Below are positions 34,010 through 42,906 of a stretch of DNA of 64,000 nt, piece after piece. The stretch comes from DAOTZR01 sp034432595 (GTDB lineage: Bacteria > Chloroflexota > Anaerolineae > B4-G1 > SLSP01): NCBI GenBank assembly GCA_034432595.1, contig DAOUBT010000020.1, positions 1 to 64,000 of the forward strand, read 5' to 3'. Each line of letters opens with the position of its first letter. Position 1 is the first letter of the stretch. The notes below the pieces were generated by a model. That model was not told the DNA's origin. It ran no database searches and saw only the letters and a program-made list of their open reading frames with translations. The position numbers and the translations under genes are program-made.

Positions 34010-34894
34010 ATGGTTAGCGATACACAGGCCGCGGAGCGCGGCCCCATGGTCCTGGGGATGGCGCTGGTGGCAACCGGCGCCTTGGCCTTCAGTACGACGG
34101 TGCTCTTCACGCGCGCGTTGAGCGCGTTGCCGGTGTTGAGCATCGCTTTCTTTCGTGCCGGAGGCGCGTTTCTCTTTTTCACCCTGTTGCTGCCCTGGCA
34201 CAGGCAAAGCCTGCGTCCTGGGGCGTACCGGGCGGCGCTTCCCTATCTGGTGGGATTAGGGCTGGCCATCAGCGGGGCGGCGCTGCTGTATGTGTTTGCG
34301 ATTCAACACACGACGGTTTCCAACGCGGCGCTGTTGGTGAACACGGCGCCGCTCTACGTGGCCTTTCTGGGGCCGCGCCTGCTGCACGAGCCTGTGCCGC
34401 GCTATCGCACGCCGGGGCTGGTGCTGGCGCTGGTGGGGATGGTGTTGATTTCTGGCGTGCTGGAACAGGGAGCACGGCCGGTGGGGGGCGCAGGACTGTG
34501 GGCCGGCGTGGCATCGGGGATGGCTTTTGCCGCGGCCCTGCTCATCGGCGGCAAGTTGCGCGGACAGGTGGAAGCGCTTACGCAGACGTGGTGGAGCACG
34601 GGCATCGCGGCCTTGCTGATGGCGCCGTGGGGACTGCAGGTGGATGGCGCGTTGGTGCTGGCCCACTGGCCGCTGTTGCTGGGACTGGGCACGGTCTCGC
34701 TGGGCATGGGGTACTTCCTGTACTTTCAGGGATTGAAGTTGCGCGTGAGCACGCAGGTGGTGAGCGTGGTGGCGCTGCTGGAACCGGTCAGTGGGGCGCT
34801 GCTCGGCGCGCTGATCCTGGGCGAAATCCCAACCCTGCTCAACGGCGTGGGCAGTATCCTGATCCTGTTGGCGATTTATCTGATGACGAGGTGA
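34010..34894 (+). CDS. DMT-superfamily (EamA) transporter
   Basis: 294 residues with about ten hydrophobic helices in two EamA repeats (ALVATGALAFSTTVLFTRAL near the start; ASGMAFAAALLIGGKL at the second half; ALLEPVSGALLGALILGE near the end). Members export metabolites or amino acids. It follows feoB by 36 bp with AGGAGG upstream and precedes the feoC-like gene by 3 bp, so it is inside the Feo operon. The substrate is unknown. Confidence 0.85.
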   Translation: MVSDTQAAERGPMVLGMALVATGALAFSTTVLFTRALSALPVLSIAFFRAGGAFLFFTLLLPWHRQSLRPGAYRAALPYLVGLGLAISGAALLYVFAIQHTTVSNAALLVNTAPLYVAFLGPRLLHEPVPRYRTPGLVLALVGMVLISGVLEQGARPVGGAGLWAGVASGMAFAAALLIGGKLRGQVEALTQTWWSTGIAALLMAPWGLQVDGALVLAHWPLLLGLGTVSLGMGYFLYFQGLKLRVSTQVVSVVALLEPVSGALLGALILGEIPTLLNGVGSILILLAIYLMTR

Positions 34895-34897
34895 AGC

Positions 34898-35155
34898 ATG
34901 TTGCGCGAGGTCTTACAGTTACTGGCGCAGGAAGAGACGCTGACGCAAGAGGACATCGCCGCCCGTCTCAAGGTGCCGAAAACGCTGGTGGCGGCGATGG
35001 TGGACGAGCTGACGCGCCTGGGTTACTTGAAGATGAGCGTGCGTTGCGGCGGGGCTTGTGAGGGTTGCGCCCTGGCTGCGAGCTGTTCCGGCATCAGCGC
35101 GCAGCGCGTCTGGCAGATGACGGATAAGGGGCGGCAGAGTTTGCAGAACGCTTAG
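34898..35155 (+). CDS. FeoC-like winged-helix protein with four cysteines
   Basis: 85 residues. A winged helix (LLAQEETLTQEDIAARLKVP, VAAMVDELTRLGYLK) carries a wing with C50, C54, C57 and C63 (CGGACEGCALAASC), the pattern of the Fe-S or Fe-binding wing of FeoC. C-terminal DKGRQ is typical of small HTH regulators. FeoC proteins sense iron or oxygen and stabilise FeoB or regulate the operon. Named feoC-like because the spacing of cysteines varies in the family. Confidence 0.8.
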   Translation: MLREVLQLLAQEETLTQEDIAARLKVPKTLVAAMVDELTRLGYLKMSVRCGGACEGCALAASCSGISAQRVWQMTDKGRQSLQNA

Positions 35156-35268
35156 CGGGAGTGAAAAGCGACAGGGAGCGATGAGCCGGTCTTCGGCAAA
35201 ATGCCCTTGGGGCTGTAAAGCGGGTCCGCAGGATTCGCATTTCATTTTATCAGCAGGAGGTGGAAGTT

Positions 35269-35811
35269 ATGACGATCAAAACCGACACGATGGAACGGGC
35301 TTTGACGCTGCCAGCCCTGCGCGGGCGCAGCCTGGCCTTTCAGGCCGCGTTAATCGGCGCGGCGGTGGCGTTGCCGGCGCTGGCGCATCTGCTGGGATTG
35401 CCGGTGCTCTATCTGCTGCCCATGCACTGGCCGGTGCTTCTGGCTGGCCTGGTGTACGGATGGATGGGCGGCGCGCTGGTGGGGGCGCTCGCGCCGGTGA
35501 CGAGCTTCGTCCTTTCGGGGCGACCCGGCCCGGCCCTGTTGCCCGCCATGACCGTGGAGCTGGCGGTGTACGGCCTGACGGCGGGGTGGCTGCGCGAAAA
35601 AGCGCGCTGGTCGGCCTGGGCCGCCACGGCGGCGGCCTTGCTCGCCGGGCGTTTAGCCTATCTGGGCGTGACCCTGCTCCTGGGCAAGGTTATTAACCTG
35701 GCTTTCTTGCAGGCGAGCCTGCTGCCGGGCGTTCCCATGGCCATCGTGCAACTCCTCACCCTGCCGTGGCTGGCCCGACGCTGGGTGGAGGCGGAGCAGC
35801 GGCGCGGGTAA
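35269..35811 (+). CDS. ECF transporter S component (substrate unknown)
   Basis: 180 residues, about five to six hydrophobic helices. LLPMHWPVLLAGLVYGWMGG, the following AP-TSFVLSGRPGPALLP segment, MTVELAVYGLTAGWL and the C-terminal GVPMAIVQLLTLPWL resemble S components of energy-coupling-factor importers. These bind a vitamin or metal and need EcfAAT partners, which are not in the window. Start at ATG 35269 follows AGGAGG (35255-35260). The 113 bp after feoC contain small hairpins (GCCG...CGGC) but no riboswitch I can name. Link to iron is by position only. Confidence 0.7.
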   Translation: MTIKTDTMERALTLPALRGRSLAFQAALIGAAVALPALAHLLGLPVLYLLPMHWPVLLAGLVYGWMGGALVGALAPVTSFVLSGRPGPALLPAMTVELAVYGLTAGWLREKARWSAWAATAAALLAGRLAYLGVTLLLGKVINLAFLQASLLPGVPMAIVQLLTLPWLARRWVEAEQRRG

Positions 35812-35830
35812 GCTTTTCCCGCGCAACGGG

Positions 35831-35900
<70 letters not shown>

Positions 35901-36054
35901 TGCTTTTGCCTGCTCTGCCTTCGCCTACCCTGCTTTCGTCCACCTGGACTTTGTCCACGCGGGAATGCGGCAGGCTGATCAACCGCGGATGCTGATGCTC
36001 CTGACGCTCACGACGCGGCTCTGGGGGTAGCCTGGCCGCTCCACCTTGCCCCGA

Positions 36055-36083
36055 TTGGACAAACTGCCGCCTGCGTCTATAAT
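36055..36083 (+). promoter_or_regulatory. Promoter of the PPIase gene
   Basis: TTGGAC (36055-36060), exactly 17 bp, TATAAT (36078-36083); leader about 30 nt to the ATG at 36121, with TTGGAGG as ribosome site. Confidence 0.75.
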
Positions 36084-36120
36084 CTGAGTGTAGGATGTTA
36101 TAACCTTTGGAGGGCTAAGC

Positions 36121-37050
36121 ATGAAACGAACGGCACTACTCTGGATCGCGCTGCTGCTGGTGATGGTCCGTTGCGCACCAGCAACCGCCACGCCTTCCCC
36201 AACTCCCACGGCGAAGCTGGAGCCGCCGACGCCTATCACGACGCCGACGCCAACGCCGGAACCCATGGCGGCGCTGGTCAACGGCACGCCGATCCTGTTG
36301 GTGGATTATGAACGTCAGGTGGCGAGTTACGAGGCCAGCCTGACCCATCAGGGGGTGGATGTGACCACGCCCGAAGGTCAGCAGCAGCTCCTCGATGCCC
36401 GCGCCTGGATTCTGGATCAGATGATTGAACAGCTTTTGATTGAACAGGCCGCGGCGCAGGCTGGCGTCAGCGTGAGCGAGGATGAGGTGACCGCCGCCGT
36501 GCAATCCCTGGAGGCCGAACTCGGCGCCGAGGTGTTCGCCGCCCGCCTGCAACAGGAAGGCCTCACCCCCGAAACCCTGCGTGTCGAACTCAAGCGACAG
36601 ATGCTCATTTCCAAAATGGCCAGTCAAATCGTGGCGAATGTCCCCGCCCGCGCTGAACATGTCCACGCGCGCCATATCCTGGTGGGGACGCAGGCCGAAG
36701 CCGAACAGGTGCTGACCCAATTGCAGGCTGGCGCGGATTTCGCGCAAGTGGCCATGGAAGTTTCGCAGGATGTGAACACGCGCCTTTCGGGCGGGGATTT
36801 GGGCTATTTCCCGCGCGGAGTGCTCACTTCCCCCGAAGTGGAAGAAGTCGCCTTTTCCCTGCAACCCGGCGCCATCAGCGGCGTGGTGCAGAGCGCCCTG
36901 GGTTACCACATCGTGCAGGTGCTGGATAAAGGCGAACGCGAAATCAGCCCGGAACATCGGGTGCTGTTGCAGGATAAGGCGCTGCGCGACTGGCTCGCGG
37001 GCCTGTGGGCACGGGCGGAGATTCAACGCCTGATCACGCCCGCCCCTTAA
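36121..37050 (+). CDS. Parvulin-type peptidyl-prolyl isomerase, membrane-anchored
   Basis: 309-residue extracytoplasmic foldase of the SurA/PrsA type. N-terminal hydrophobic signal ends at C18 (LLVMVRC-A), a possible lipoprotein cysteine although Arg at -1 is unusual. A Thr/Pro linker (residues 20-48) follows, then a SurA-like chaperone segment (ILDQMIEQLLIEQAAAQAGV) and a rotamase domain ~180-275 (HARHILVGTQAEAEQVL, GGDLGYFPRG, GYHIVQVLD). It assists folding of exported proteins outside the membrane. Followed by another PT-linker protein after 76 bp. Confidence 0.88.
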   Translation: MKRTALLWIALLLVMVRCAPATATPSPTPTAKLEPPTPITTPTPTPEPMAALVNGTPILLVDYERQVASYEASLTHQGVDVTTPEGQQQLLDARAWILDQMIEQLLIEQAAAQAGVSVSEDEVTAAVQSLEAELGAEVFAARLQQEGLTPETLRVELKRQMLISKMASQIVANVPARAEHVHARHILVGTQAEAEQVLTQLQAGADFAQVAMEVSQDVNTRLSGGDLGYFPRGVLTSPEVEEVAFSLQPGAISGVVQSALGYHIVQVLDKGEREISPEHRVLLQDKALRDWLAGLWARAEIQRLITPAP

Positions 37051-37126
37051 GTCCCTTCATTTCGGCGTCACCGCCTGCTCACGCAACACGGTGCGCCACG
37101 TTTGAACGTCATCACAGGAGGCCGGA

Positions 37127-37858
37127 ATGGGAGAGCGTATTTTCAACTTCTTGACGCTGATCATGCTTTTACTGACCGGGGTAGCCATCGTGGTCATGGC
37201 GCTCATCGCCATCAATCCCTATACACCACTGAATCCCTTTCCGCCGGAGCCTTTGCCGACCCTGATGCCAACCCCCACCCCGCGGGCGTTGCCAACTCCA
37301 CGTCCTACCGACACGCCGACTCTGACGCCTTCGCCTACCCTGCCGCCGACCTGGACGCCAACCCCGTCGCCCACGCCGACGGAAGGGCCGACGGAAACGC
37401 CCATGCCCACCGAGACGCCTACACCGAGGCCGCAGGCAACCTGGACGCCCACCCCCATCACGCCGACGCCGACGAAGACGCCGACGCCTTCGCCGACGCC
37501 CATGCCTTTCACCTACAACATCATCTACAACGTGCCTTACTACGGCTGCTCGTGGACGGGCGTGAGCGGGATTGTCGTGGACATGAACGGCAATCACCTC
37601 AACGGCTACCCCATCCGCATCACCGGCGGCGGCCTGAACGAGGTGGTATACTCCGGTTCCGCTTCGCTCTACGGCGCATCGGGCTGGGAGTACGCCTTCA
37701 GCACCACTGAGCTTATCCGCAGCATGGGCGAGTTCAGTGTGCAGCTCTACGATAAGGCCAATCCCAAGGCGCCGATTTCAGGCAAGATCGTCCTGAACTT
37801 CCCGGGCAACAACTGCACGCAGGCCATGGCCTTCGTCACCTTCACCAAACTTCCCTGA
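37127..37858 (+). CDS. Membrane-anchored PT-linker protein with small beta domain, unknown function
   Basis: 243 residues. A transmembrane helix (~8-28), then about 85 residues of Pro/Thr repeats (TPTPSPTP and variants), then a ~115-residue globular domain with C141 in YYGCSWTG, SGIVVDMNGNHLNGYPIRI and a second Cys in GNNCTQ near the end, which may form a disulfide. The globular part looks like a carboxypeptidase-regulatory or Ig-like beta fold; no family name is justified. AGGAGG precedes the ATG. The gene for RsmI begins 5 bp downstream. Confidence 0.75.
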   Translation: MGERIFNFLTLIMLLLTGVAIVVMALIAINPYTPLNPFPPEPLPTLMPTPTPRALPTPRPTDTPTLTPSPTLPPTWTPTPSPTPTEGPTETPMPTETPTPRPQATWTPTPITPTPTKTPTPSPTPMPFTYNIIYNVPYYGCSWTGVSGIVVDMNGNHLNGYPIRITGGGLNEVVYSGSASLYGASGWEYAFSTTELIRSMGEFSVQLYDKANPKAPISGKIVLNFPGNNCTQAMAFVTFTKLP

Positions 37859-37863
37859 GGTCC

Positions 37864-38682
37864 ATGGGAACCCTTTACCTTGTTGCCACGCCTATCGGCA
37901 ACCTGGAGGATATGACGTTTCGCGCCGTGCGCGTCCTGCGCGAAGTCAGCCTCATCGCCGCGGAGGATACCCGCACGGCGCGTCATCTCCTCGATCACTA
38001 CGGCATCACCACGCCGCTCACCTCGTTTTTTGAGGGGAACGAAGAACGCAAACTCGAAGCGCTGCTGCGCGCCCTTGATGCGGGCGACGTGGCCCTCATC
38101 TCCGAGGCGGGCATGCCCGGCATTTCGGATCCGGGCTATACGCTGGTGCGCGCCGCGATTGAGCGCGGCGTGACCGTCGTAGCCGTGCCCGGTCCCTCGG
38201 CCCACAGCGCCGCCCTCATTGTCTCCGGCCTCCCCACCGATCGTTTTTTGTTTCTGGGATTTTTGCCGCGTCAGGCCGGGGAACGGCGCGCCATTCTGGA
38301 GGACGTGGCTGGTGTGCGCGCGACCCTCATCTTCTACGAAGCGCCCCATCGCCTGCGCGAGACGCTCGCCGCCATGCTGGAGGTCCTTGGCGCGCGCCGC
38401 ATCGCCCTGTGCCGCGAGTTGACCAAGCTTTACGAGGAAATCTGGCGGGGAACCCTGGCCGAAGCTCTGGCCTATGTGGATGAAAAACCGCCGCGTGGCG
38501 AATACACGCTGGTGGTGGAAGGTGCTCCGGCGGAAAGCGCGCGCTGGGATGAGTCGCGCGTCCGTGCGGCTTTGCAGGCGCTCCTCGCGCAGGGCATCTC
38601 CCCCTCGCAGGCCGCGCGCGACGTGGCCGCGCAGTGCGGCTGGTCCCGCCGTGACGTGTACGCTCTGCTGCTGAACAGCTAA
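37864..38682 (+). CDS. rsmI: 16S rRNA (cytidine1402-2'-O)-methyltransferase
   Basis: 272 residues of the tetrapyrrole-methylase fold: LYLVATPIGNLEDMTFRAV at the start, AEDTRTARHLL, SEAGMPGISDPGYTLV, VPGPSA, PRQAGER and FYEAPHRL are all RsmI signatures. It methylates the ribose of C1402 in 16S rRNA with SAM. Start at 37864 follows GAGG five bases after the previous gene. Its stop codon overlaps the convergent manA stop (CTAA, 38679-38682). Confidence 0.95.
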   Translation: MGTLYLVATPIGNLEDMTFRAVRVLREVSLIAAEDTRTARHLLDHYGITTPLTSFFEGNEERKLEALLRALDAGDVALISEAGMPGISDPGYTLVRAAIERGVTVVAVPGPSAHSAALIVSGLPTDRFLFLGFLPRQAGERRAILEDVAGVRATLIFYEAPHRLRETLAAMLEVLGARRIALCRELTKLYEEIWRGTLAEALAYVDEKPPRGEYTLVVEGAPAESARWDESRVRAALQALLAQGISPSQAARDVAAQCGWSRRDVYALLLNS

Positions 38683-39863
38683 AGCCGCGTCACCTTGACG
38701 GGCGCGGTGGCCGCCATCACCACCTCGCCCTCCGTCACCTGACGCCAGGTCACATGGGCCGGGGTAGCGGGCAGGAAAGCCACTTCCCCCTGACGGTAAA
38801 CCTCACCCGTTTCGATTTGAATCGCCCCCTGCAGCACCAGCAACAAGGCCGGCCCCGCCCAGGCAGCCCGGAACGTCTCCCACGCGGCGGCGCTGAGCCA
38901 GCTCACCCCCAGGCGTGCCTCCGGCACGTGATACGTGCGGAGGCGCGGCTCCGCTTCCTGTTGCCCCACAGAACGCGGCCCTCCCATCGCGAAATCGAGC
39001 ACCTCCAGCCAGGCGTCCAAATCCACAAATTTTGAAGTTAACCCCGCGCGCACCACATTATCGGAATTGGCCATCAGCTCAAGCGCGTTGCCGTGGAGGT
39101 AGGCGTGAGGCAGGCCCGGCGTCAGGGCGAGCGCCTCGCCGCGCCGGAGCGTCACGTCATTCAGCAGCAAAAGCGTCACCAGCCCCACGTCCGCCCCGGC
39201 CACGCGCTCTTTCAGGGTGAGGAAGAGGGCCTCTTGAGGCGATGGGGACGCGGTAGCGCGCAGGCGGCGCGTCAGCGCATCCACCATGAGCAGCGCCGCC
39301 GCCGGTTCGGCGCGCATCCGTTGCACCAGGGCCGTGTACCATCGGCGCAGGTCTTCCGGCGTCTGCGGCAGGGGGTGGGGGACGAAGGCCATCAGTTCAG
39401 GAAGGCGCGTGGCCAGATGCGGCCACGTCGCCGGCGGGGCAAAGCCGACCAGCGCCCGCAGCGTGTCCAGGGCGATGACCATTTCTGGCTTGGGATTAGG
39501 GTCGGGATAGTGCTGCGGGTCGCGCGCGTGCAGACGTGCCGCCAGCGCCGCGTCGGGATGGGCTTGAATGGAGAGCGGTTCCGCGATAGAAAGCACCTTG
39601 AACAGGAATGGAAAAGCTTTGACATCTCCCAGCAGGTTTTCCGGGGAACGTTCCAACCACAGGTGGAGGGACACGGGACCCGTTTCCGTGTGGACCAGAG
39701 AAGGCGCTTGCGGATGCGCCCCCATCCACAGTTCGGCGTAAGGGAGACCGGGTTCGGGGACCTGTCCCAGCAGGCGCGGGATGAAAGCCGCCTCATCGCG
39801 CGTCCCCCAGGCGTAGTGTTGAATCGGGTTTTGCAGGCGATAGGTGCGTGGAAGCTGTGTCAC
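38679..39863 (-). CDS. manA: Mannose-6-phosphate isomerase, class I
   Basis: 394 residues. Zn-dependent isomerase interconverting mannose-6-P and fructose-6-P. N-terminal YAWGTRDE and LWMGAHP, Zn ligands Q100 and H102 in SIQAHPDAALA, E127 in PKPEMVIAL, and the second His in GLPHAYLHG; ANSDNVVRAGLTSKFVD is the class I signature. C-terminal cupin half ends with AFLPATPAHVTW. It follows the HAD gene with a 4-bp ATGA overlap, so the two are co-expressed. Confidence 0.93.
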   Translation of the reverse strand: MTQLPRTYRLQNPIQHYAWGTRDEAAFIPRLLGQVPEPGLPYAELWMGAHPQAPSLVHTETGPVSLHLWLERSPENLLGDVKAFPFLFKVLSIAEPLSIQAHPDAALAARLHARDPQHYPDPNPKPEMVIALDTLRALVGFAPPATWPHLATRLPELMAFVPHPLPQTPEDLRRWYTALVQRMRAEPAAALLMVDALTRRLRATASPSPQEALFLTLKERVAGADVGLVTLLLLNDVTLRRGEALALTPGLPHAYLHGNALELMANSDNVVRAGLTSKFVDLDAWLEVLDFAMGGPRSVGQQEAEPRLRTYHVPEARLGVSWLSAAAWETFRAAWAGPALLLVLQGAIQIETGEVYRQGEVAFLPATPAHVTWRQVTEGEVVMAATAPVKVTRL

Positions 39864-40510
39864 GATTGGAGCACCTCCTGAATCCAGGGCTCAGCAGCGT
39901 AAATGTCGGGCACGACAAGGTCCACGCCCTCCGTCGGGCCGAAATCGGGCCTGACCAGCACGGTGCGCATCCCCAGACGCGCAGCGGGTTGCAAATTCCG
40001 CGGCTGATCGTCGAACATGACGCAGCGTTGCGGGGGCGAGGTCAGATTGCGCAGCAAGACCTCGTAGGGGTAAGGATAGGGCTTGGAGATATAGTTGGCG
40101 GCGTAGATATCCACGATGAGATCGAAGTGATGGCGCACGCCCAGGTGTTGCGTGATCCGCTCGGCCCAATCCCGTGTCGCATTCGTGAAGATGACTTTGC
40201 GGGCGTCCAGACGCTTCAACATGGCGTCCAGGGCTGGATCGGGACGGATGAAACCGTCCAGGGGCACATCGTGCACGAAGGCGAGGTAATCCTCGTGGTC
40301 AAGTTCCGGGTGTTCCTGTCGCAATCCGGCCAGGGTTGTGCCGTATTGGTGAAAATACTGCTGTCTCAGCGTTTCCGCTTCTTCGGGGGAAAGCTTCAGG
40401 GTGCGCACTAACCAGAGATCAATGCGTTGACGTACCCGTTCAAAAATACCGCTCTCAAAGCGGTAGAGCGTATCATCCAGATCGAAAACTAACGTCCAGG
40501 TTGTCATCAT
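39860..40510 (-). CDS. HAD-superfamily hydrolase (pyrimidine 5'-nucleotidase-like)
   Basis: 216 residues. Motif I VFDLDDTLY (D10, D12), a helical cap, motif II VIFTNATRDWAERI, and motif III/IV KPYPYPYEV and VMFDDQPRNLQPA. DLDDTLYRFESGI and the cap resemble SDT1/YjjG-like pyrimidine nucleotidases; the substrate cannot be fixed. Co-expressed with manA (ATGA overlap). Transcribed from a minus-strand promoter TTGTTT (40587-40582), 17 bp, TATGAT (40564-40559). Confidence 0.85.
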   Translation of the reverse strand: MMTTWTLVFDLDDTLYRFESGIFERVRQRIDLWLVRTLKLSPEEAETLRQQYFHQYGTTLAGLRQEHPELDHEDYLAFVHDVPLDGFIRPDPALDAMLKRLDARKVIFTNATRDWAERITQHLGVRHHFDLIVDIYAANYISKPYPYPYEVLLRNLTSPPQRCVMFDDQPRNLQPAARLGMRTVLVRPDFGPTEGVDLVVPDIYAAEPWIQEVLQS

Positions 40511-40558
40511 GTAAACCTCGTTCCGGGCACATCACGATGCCCTGAGCCTGTGCCCCTC

Positions 40559-40587
40559 ATCATAACACAGCCTGTCCGTTAAAACAA
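40559..40587 (-). promoter_or_regulatory. Promoter of HAD-manA
   Basis: Minus-strand TTGTTT and TATGAT separated by 17 bp. Its -35 region is the T-rich tail of the upstream terminator. Confidence 0.5.
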
Positions 40588-40590
40588 GAA

Positions 40591-40621
40591 CGTAGAGACG
40601 CTGTTACGCAGCGTCTCTACG
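40591..40621 (-). terminator. Terminator of the serine operon
   Basis: Perfect 13-bp stem CGTAGAGACGCTG with its inverse (40609-40621), 5-nt loop, followed on the minus strand by TTCTTGTTTT. It lies 21 bp after the DUF1015 stop codon. The stem sequence also looks like a common dispersed GTAGAGACG repeat. Confidence 0.8.
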
Positions 40622-40642
40622 TGTTTTGTGCGATGGAGCGAC

Positions 40643-41962
40643 TTACTCCAGTTCCCCTTCCAGGGACATGGCGACCAGGCCGCTGATGATCTTGGGATAG
40701 AAATCCGTGGACTTTTGCGGCATCTTTTCGCCCGCGACGGTGCAGGCGCGGACCTGTTCCATGCGCGTGCCGTTGAGCAGGAACATGAAGTTGGCGCGGC
40801 CCTCGTCCACAGCCTTGTAGCCGGGGTTCGGATCGCGCAGGTAGTCCAGATTCTCCTTGCGCGCCACGCTCTCTTTGGTCAGGCCCATCACGTGCTCGAT
40901 GACAATCTCGTGCAGCACGGCCACATCCAGCGCGCGCCAGGCCGGGTCGCGGTCCGGCACCAGTTCGGCCATGGTGTCGAGCGTCTTGAGTGTGAGCAGG
41001 AAGTAGCGCCCATCGTAGAAGCCAAAGCGCGGATGCTCCGGCACGGCTTTCGCCAAACCGGCCTCCATCGTGGCGCGGTCCGGCTGCGCTTCGATGATGA
41101 AGTACGGCTCCAGGGCCTTCAGCAGGGCGGCGCTATCCATCCGCGTGTAGGAGTGGATGAGGCGATGCGTGGGCAGAATCACCAGGCCCGGGTCGCTCAT
41201 GCTGACGAAGGTCGCCATCACGTAGTTGAAGGCCGCGGTCGCCGGCGCGTCAGGGTAGCGCGCGCGCATCTCATCGCGGTAATTGAGCGCCGTTTCGTAA
41301 CGGTGATGCCCATCCGCGATGATGAGGTTGCGCTTCGGCGCCATCTCCTCGACGATGCTGTTGATGATGAGCGGGTCGCGTACCACCCAGAAGCGCTGCT
41401 CCACCGCCGGTTCGATGACCTTCTCGCGCACCACAAGCGGCGCGTGCTGCGTCAGGTAGCTTTCCAGCAGGGCGTTGATGCGCTGCTGCTCATCCGGGTA
41501 CAGGATGAAGATGTGCTCCCAGGAGGTTTGGGTGACGCGCGTCAGGTTAAGGCGATCCTGCTTGGGGCCGCTGAGCGTGCGCTCGTGGGGCAGGATGATG
41601 CCCTCCTCAAAGCGCGTCAACTCCAGCGCGGCGGCAAAGCCGCGGCGCACGTAAGTCTGCCCGTTGGGGGCCGTTGCCACCTGTTCCAGCACGTAAAGCG
41701 CCGGCTGCGGCTCGCGTACCAGGATGTTCTCGGCCATCCAGGTCTGCGCGTAAGCCAGAGCGCGGGTGTACACATTGTTATCCGGCAGGTCCGGCTCGCG
41801 CAGGCCGTAGATGATGCGGCAGAAGTTGTAAGGATGCTGCGCGTAATAAGCCGCCTGTTCGGCATCGTGAATGCGGTCATACGGCTGCGTGATGACCTCC
41901 GAGAGGTCAGGGATGCGCTCCGTATTGTAGCGGATACCGCGGAAAGGCTTAACCGTGGCCAT
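40643..41962 (-). CDS. DUF1015 family protein
   Basis: 439 residues with the family signatures MATVKPFRGIRYN at the start, VITQPYDRI, NFCRIIYG, IIADGHHRYETALNYRDEM (metal- or phosphate-binding look) and a C-terminal FLLNGTRMEQVRA. The biochemical role is not established. The family is often found beside serA and an aminotransferase, as here, so a step in serine metabolism is a fair inference. Start at 41962, 10 bp after serA; the frame also runs further upstream inside serA. Last gene of the operon. Confidence 0.85.
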   Translation of the reverse strand: MATVKPFRGIRYNTERIPDLSEVITQPYDRIHDAEQAAYYAQHPYNFCRIIYGLREPDLPDNNVYTRALAYAQTWMAENILVREPQPALYVLEQVATAPNGQTYVRRGFAAALELTRFEEGIILPHERTLSGPKQDRLNLTRVTQTSWEHIFILYPDEQQRINALLESYLTQHAPLVVREKVIEPAVEQRFWVVRDPLIINSIVEEMAPKRNLIIADGHHRYETALNYRDEMRARYPDAPATAAFNYVMATFVSMSDPGLVILPTHRLIHSYTRMDSAALLKALEPYFIIEAQPDRATMEAGLAKAVPEHPRFGFYDGRYFLLTLKTLDTMAELVPDRDPAWRALDVAVLHEIVIEHVMGLTKESVARKENLDYLRDPNPGYKAVDEGRANFMFLLNGTRMEQVRACTVAGEKMPQKSTDFYPKIISGLVAMSLEGELE

Positions 41963-41972
41963 GCGCGCCTCC

Positions 41973-42884
41973 TCAAGCCAGATGCTCGATGGCGAGATCG
42001 GCCACTTCGCCACCCACGCGCGCCAGGGCTTCGGCGGTGGAAGCGCCCAGATGCGGCGTCGCCACCACATTGGGCAGGGCGATCAGTTTGAGCAGGGCCT
42101 CGGACTTTGGCGGTTCCTCGGTGAACACGTCCAGCGCAGCGCCGGCAATCTGTTTGTTGACCAGCGCCTCGTACAGGGCGGCCTCGTCCACCACCCCACC
42201 ACGCGCCGCATTGATGAGGTAAGCGCTCGGCTTCATCAGCGCCAACTGCGCCGCGCCAATCATGTTCTTCGTCTCCGGCGTCACCGGCACGTGCAGGGAG
42301 ATGAAATCAGCTTCCTTGAGGATTTCGTCCACCGTCGCCGCGCGCACCCCCGTCCCGGCGATGGTGACGTAAGGATCGTAAGCGAGCACCTGCATCCCCA
42401 GGGCGACCGCTTTCTGCGCCAGGATTTGCCCGATGCGTCCGAAGCCGATGAGGCCAAGGGTCTTCCCGGCCAGTTCGATACCTTCCAGCGCCTTCTTTTC
42501 CCAGCGTCCGGCCTTCATGGTGGCGTCGGCCACGGTGATGTGGCGCGCGAGCGTGAACATCAATCCCAACACCAGTTCCGCCACGGCAGCGGAGTTCGCG
42601 CGCGGGGTGTTGAGCACCTTGATGCCCTTCTGTCGCGCGTAATCGGCATCAATGTTATCCAGCCCTACGCCACCGCGGATGATGACCTTGAGGTTGGTGG
42701 CCTTGTCAATGAGCGGCTGACGTACCTTGGTGCGGCTGCGCACCACCATCGCATCATACGCGGCGATGACCTGCTCCAGCTCCTCAGGCGTGATGGTGTC
42801 GCGCACGTCCACTTCGATTCCCGCGGCCCGCATCTTTTCGACGGCTTCGGGATCCATCGGATCACAGACTAACAGCTTAGCCAT
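41973..42884 (-). CDS. serA: D-3-phosphoglycerate dehydrogenase (short form, no ACT domain)
   Basis: 303 residues. First step of serine synthesis: 3-phosphoglycerate to phosphohydroxypyruvate. NAD-binding GLIGFGRIGQ, VVRSRTKV, GGVGLDNID, RGGVVDEAAL and the catalytic His in VATPHLGAST are visible. It lacks the regulatory ACT domain of longer SerA, so serine feedback at this enzyme is unlikely. Start at 42884 with GGAGGAG upstream. It lies 22 bp after the aminotransferase gene. Confidence 0.92.
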   Translation of the reverse strand: MAKLLVCDPMDPEAVEKMRAAGIEVDVRDTITPEELEQVIAAYDAMVVRSRTKVRQPLIDKATNLKVIIRGGVGLDNIDADYARQKGIKVLNTPRANSAAVAELVLGLMFTLARHITVADATMKAGRWEKKALEGIELAGKTLGLIGFGRIGQILAQKAVALGMQVLAYDPYVTIAGTGVRAATVDEILKEADFISLHVPVTPETKNMIGAAQLALMKPSAYLINAARGGVVDEAALYEALVNKQIAGAALDVFTEEPPKSEALLKLIALPNVVATPHLGASTAEALARVGGEVADLAIEHLA

Positions 42885-42906
42885 ACGTTCTCCTCCAGGG
42901 ATAAAA

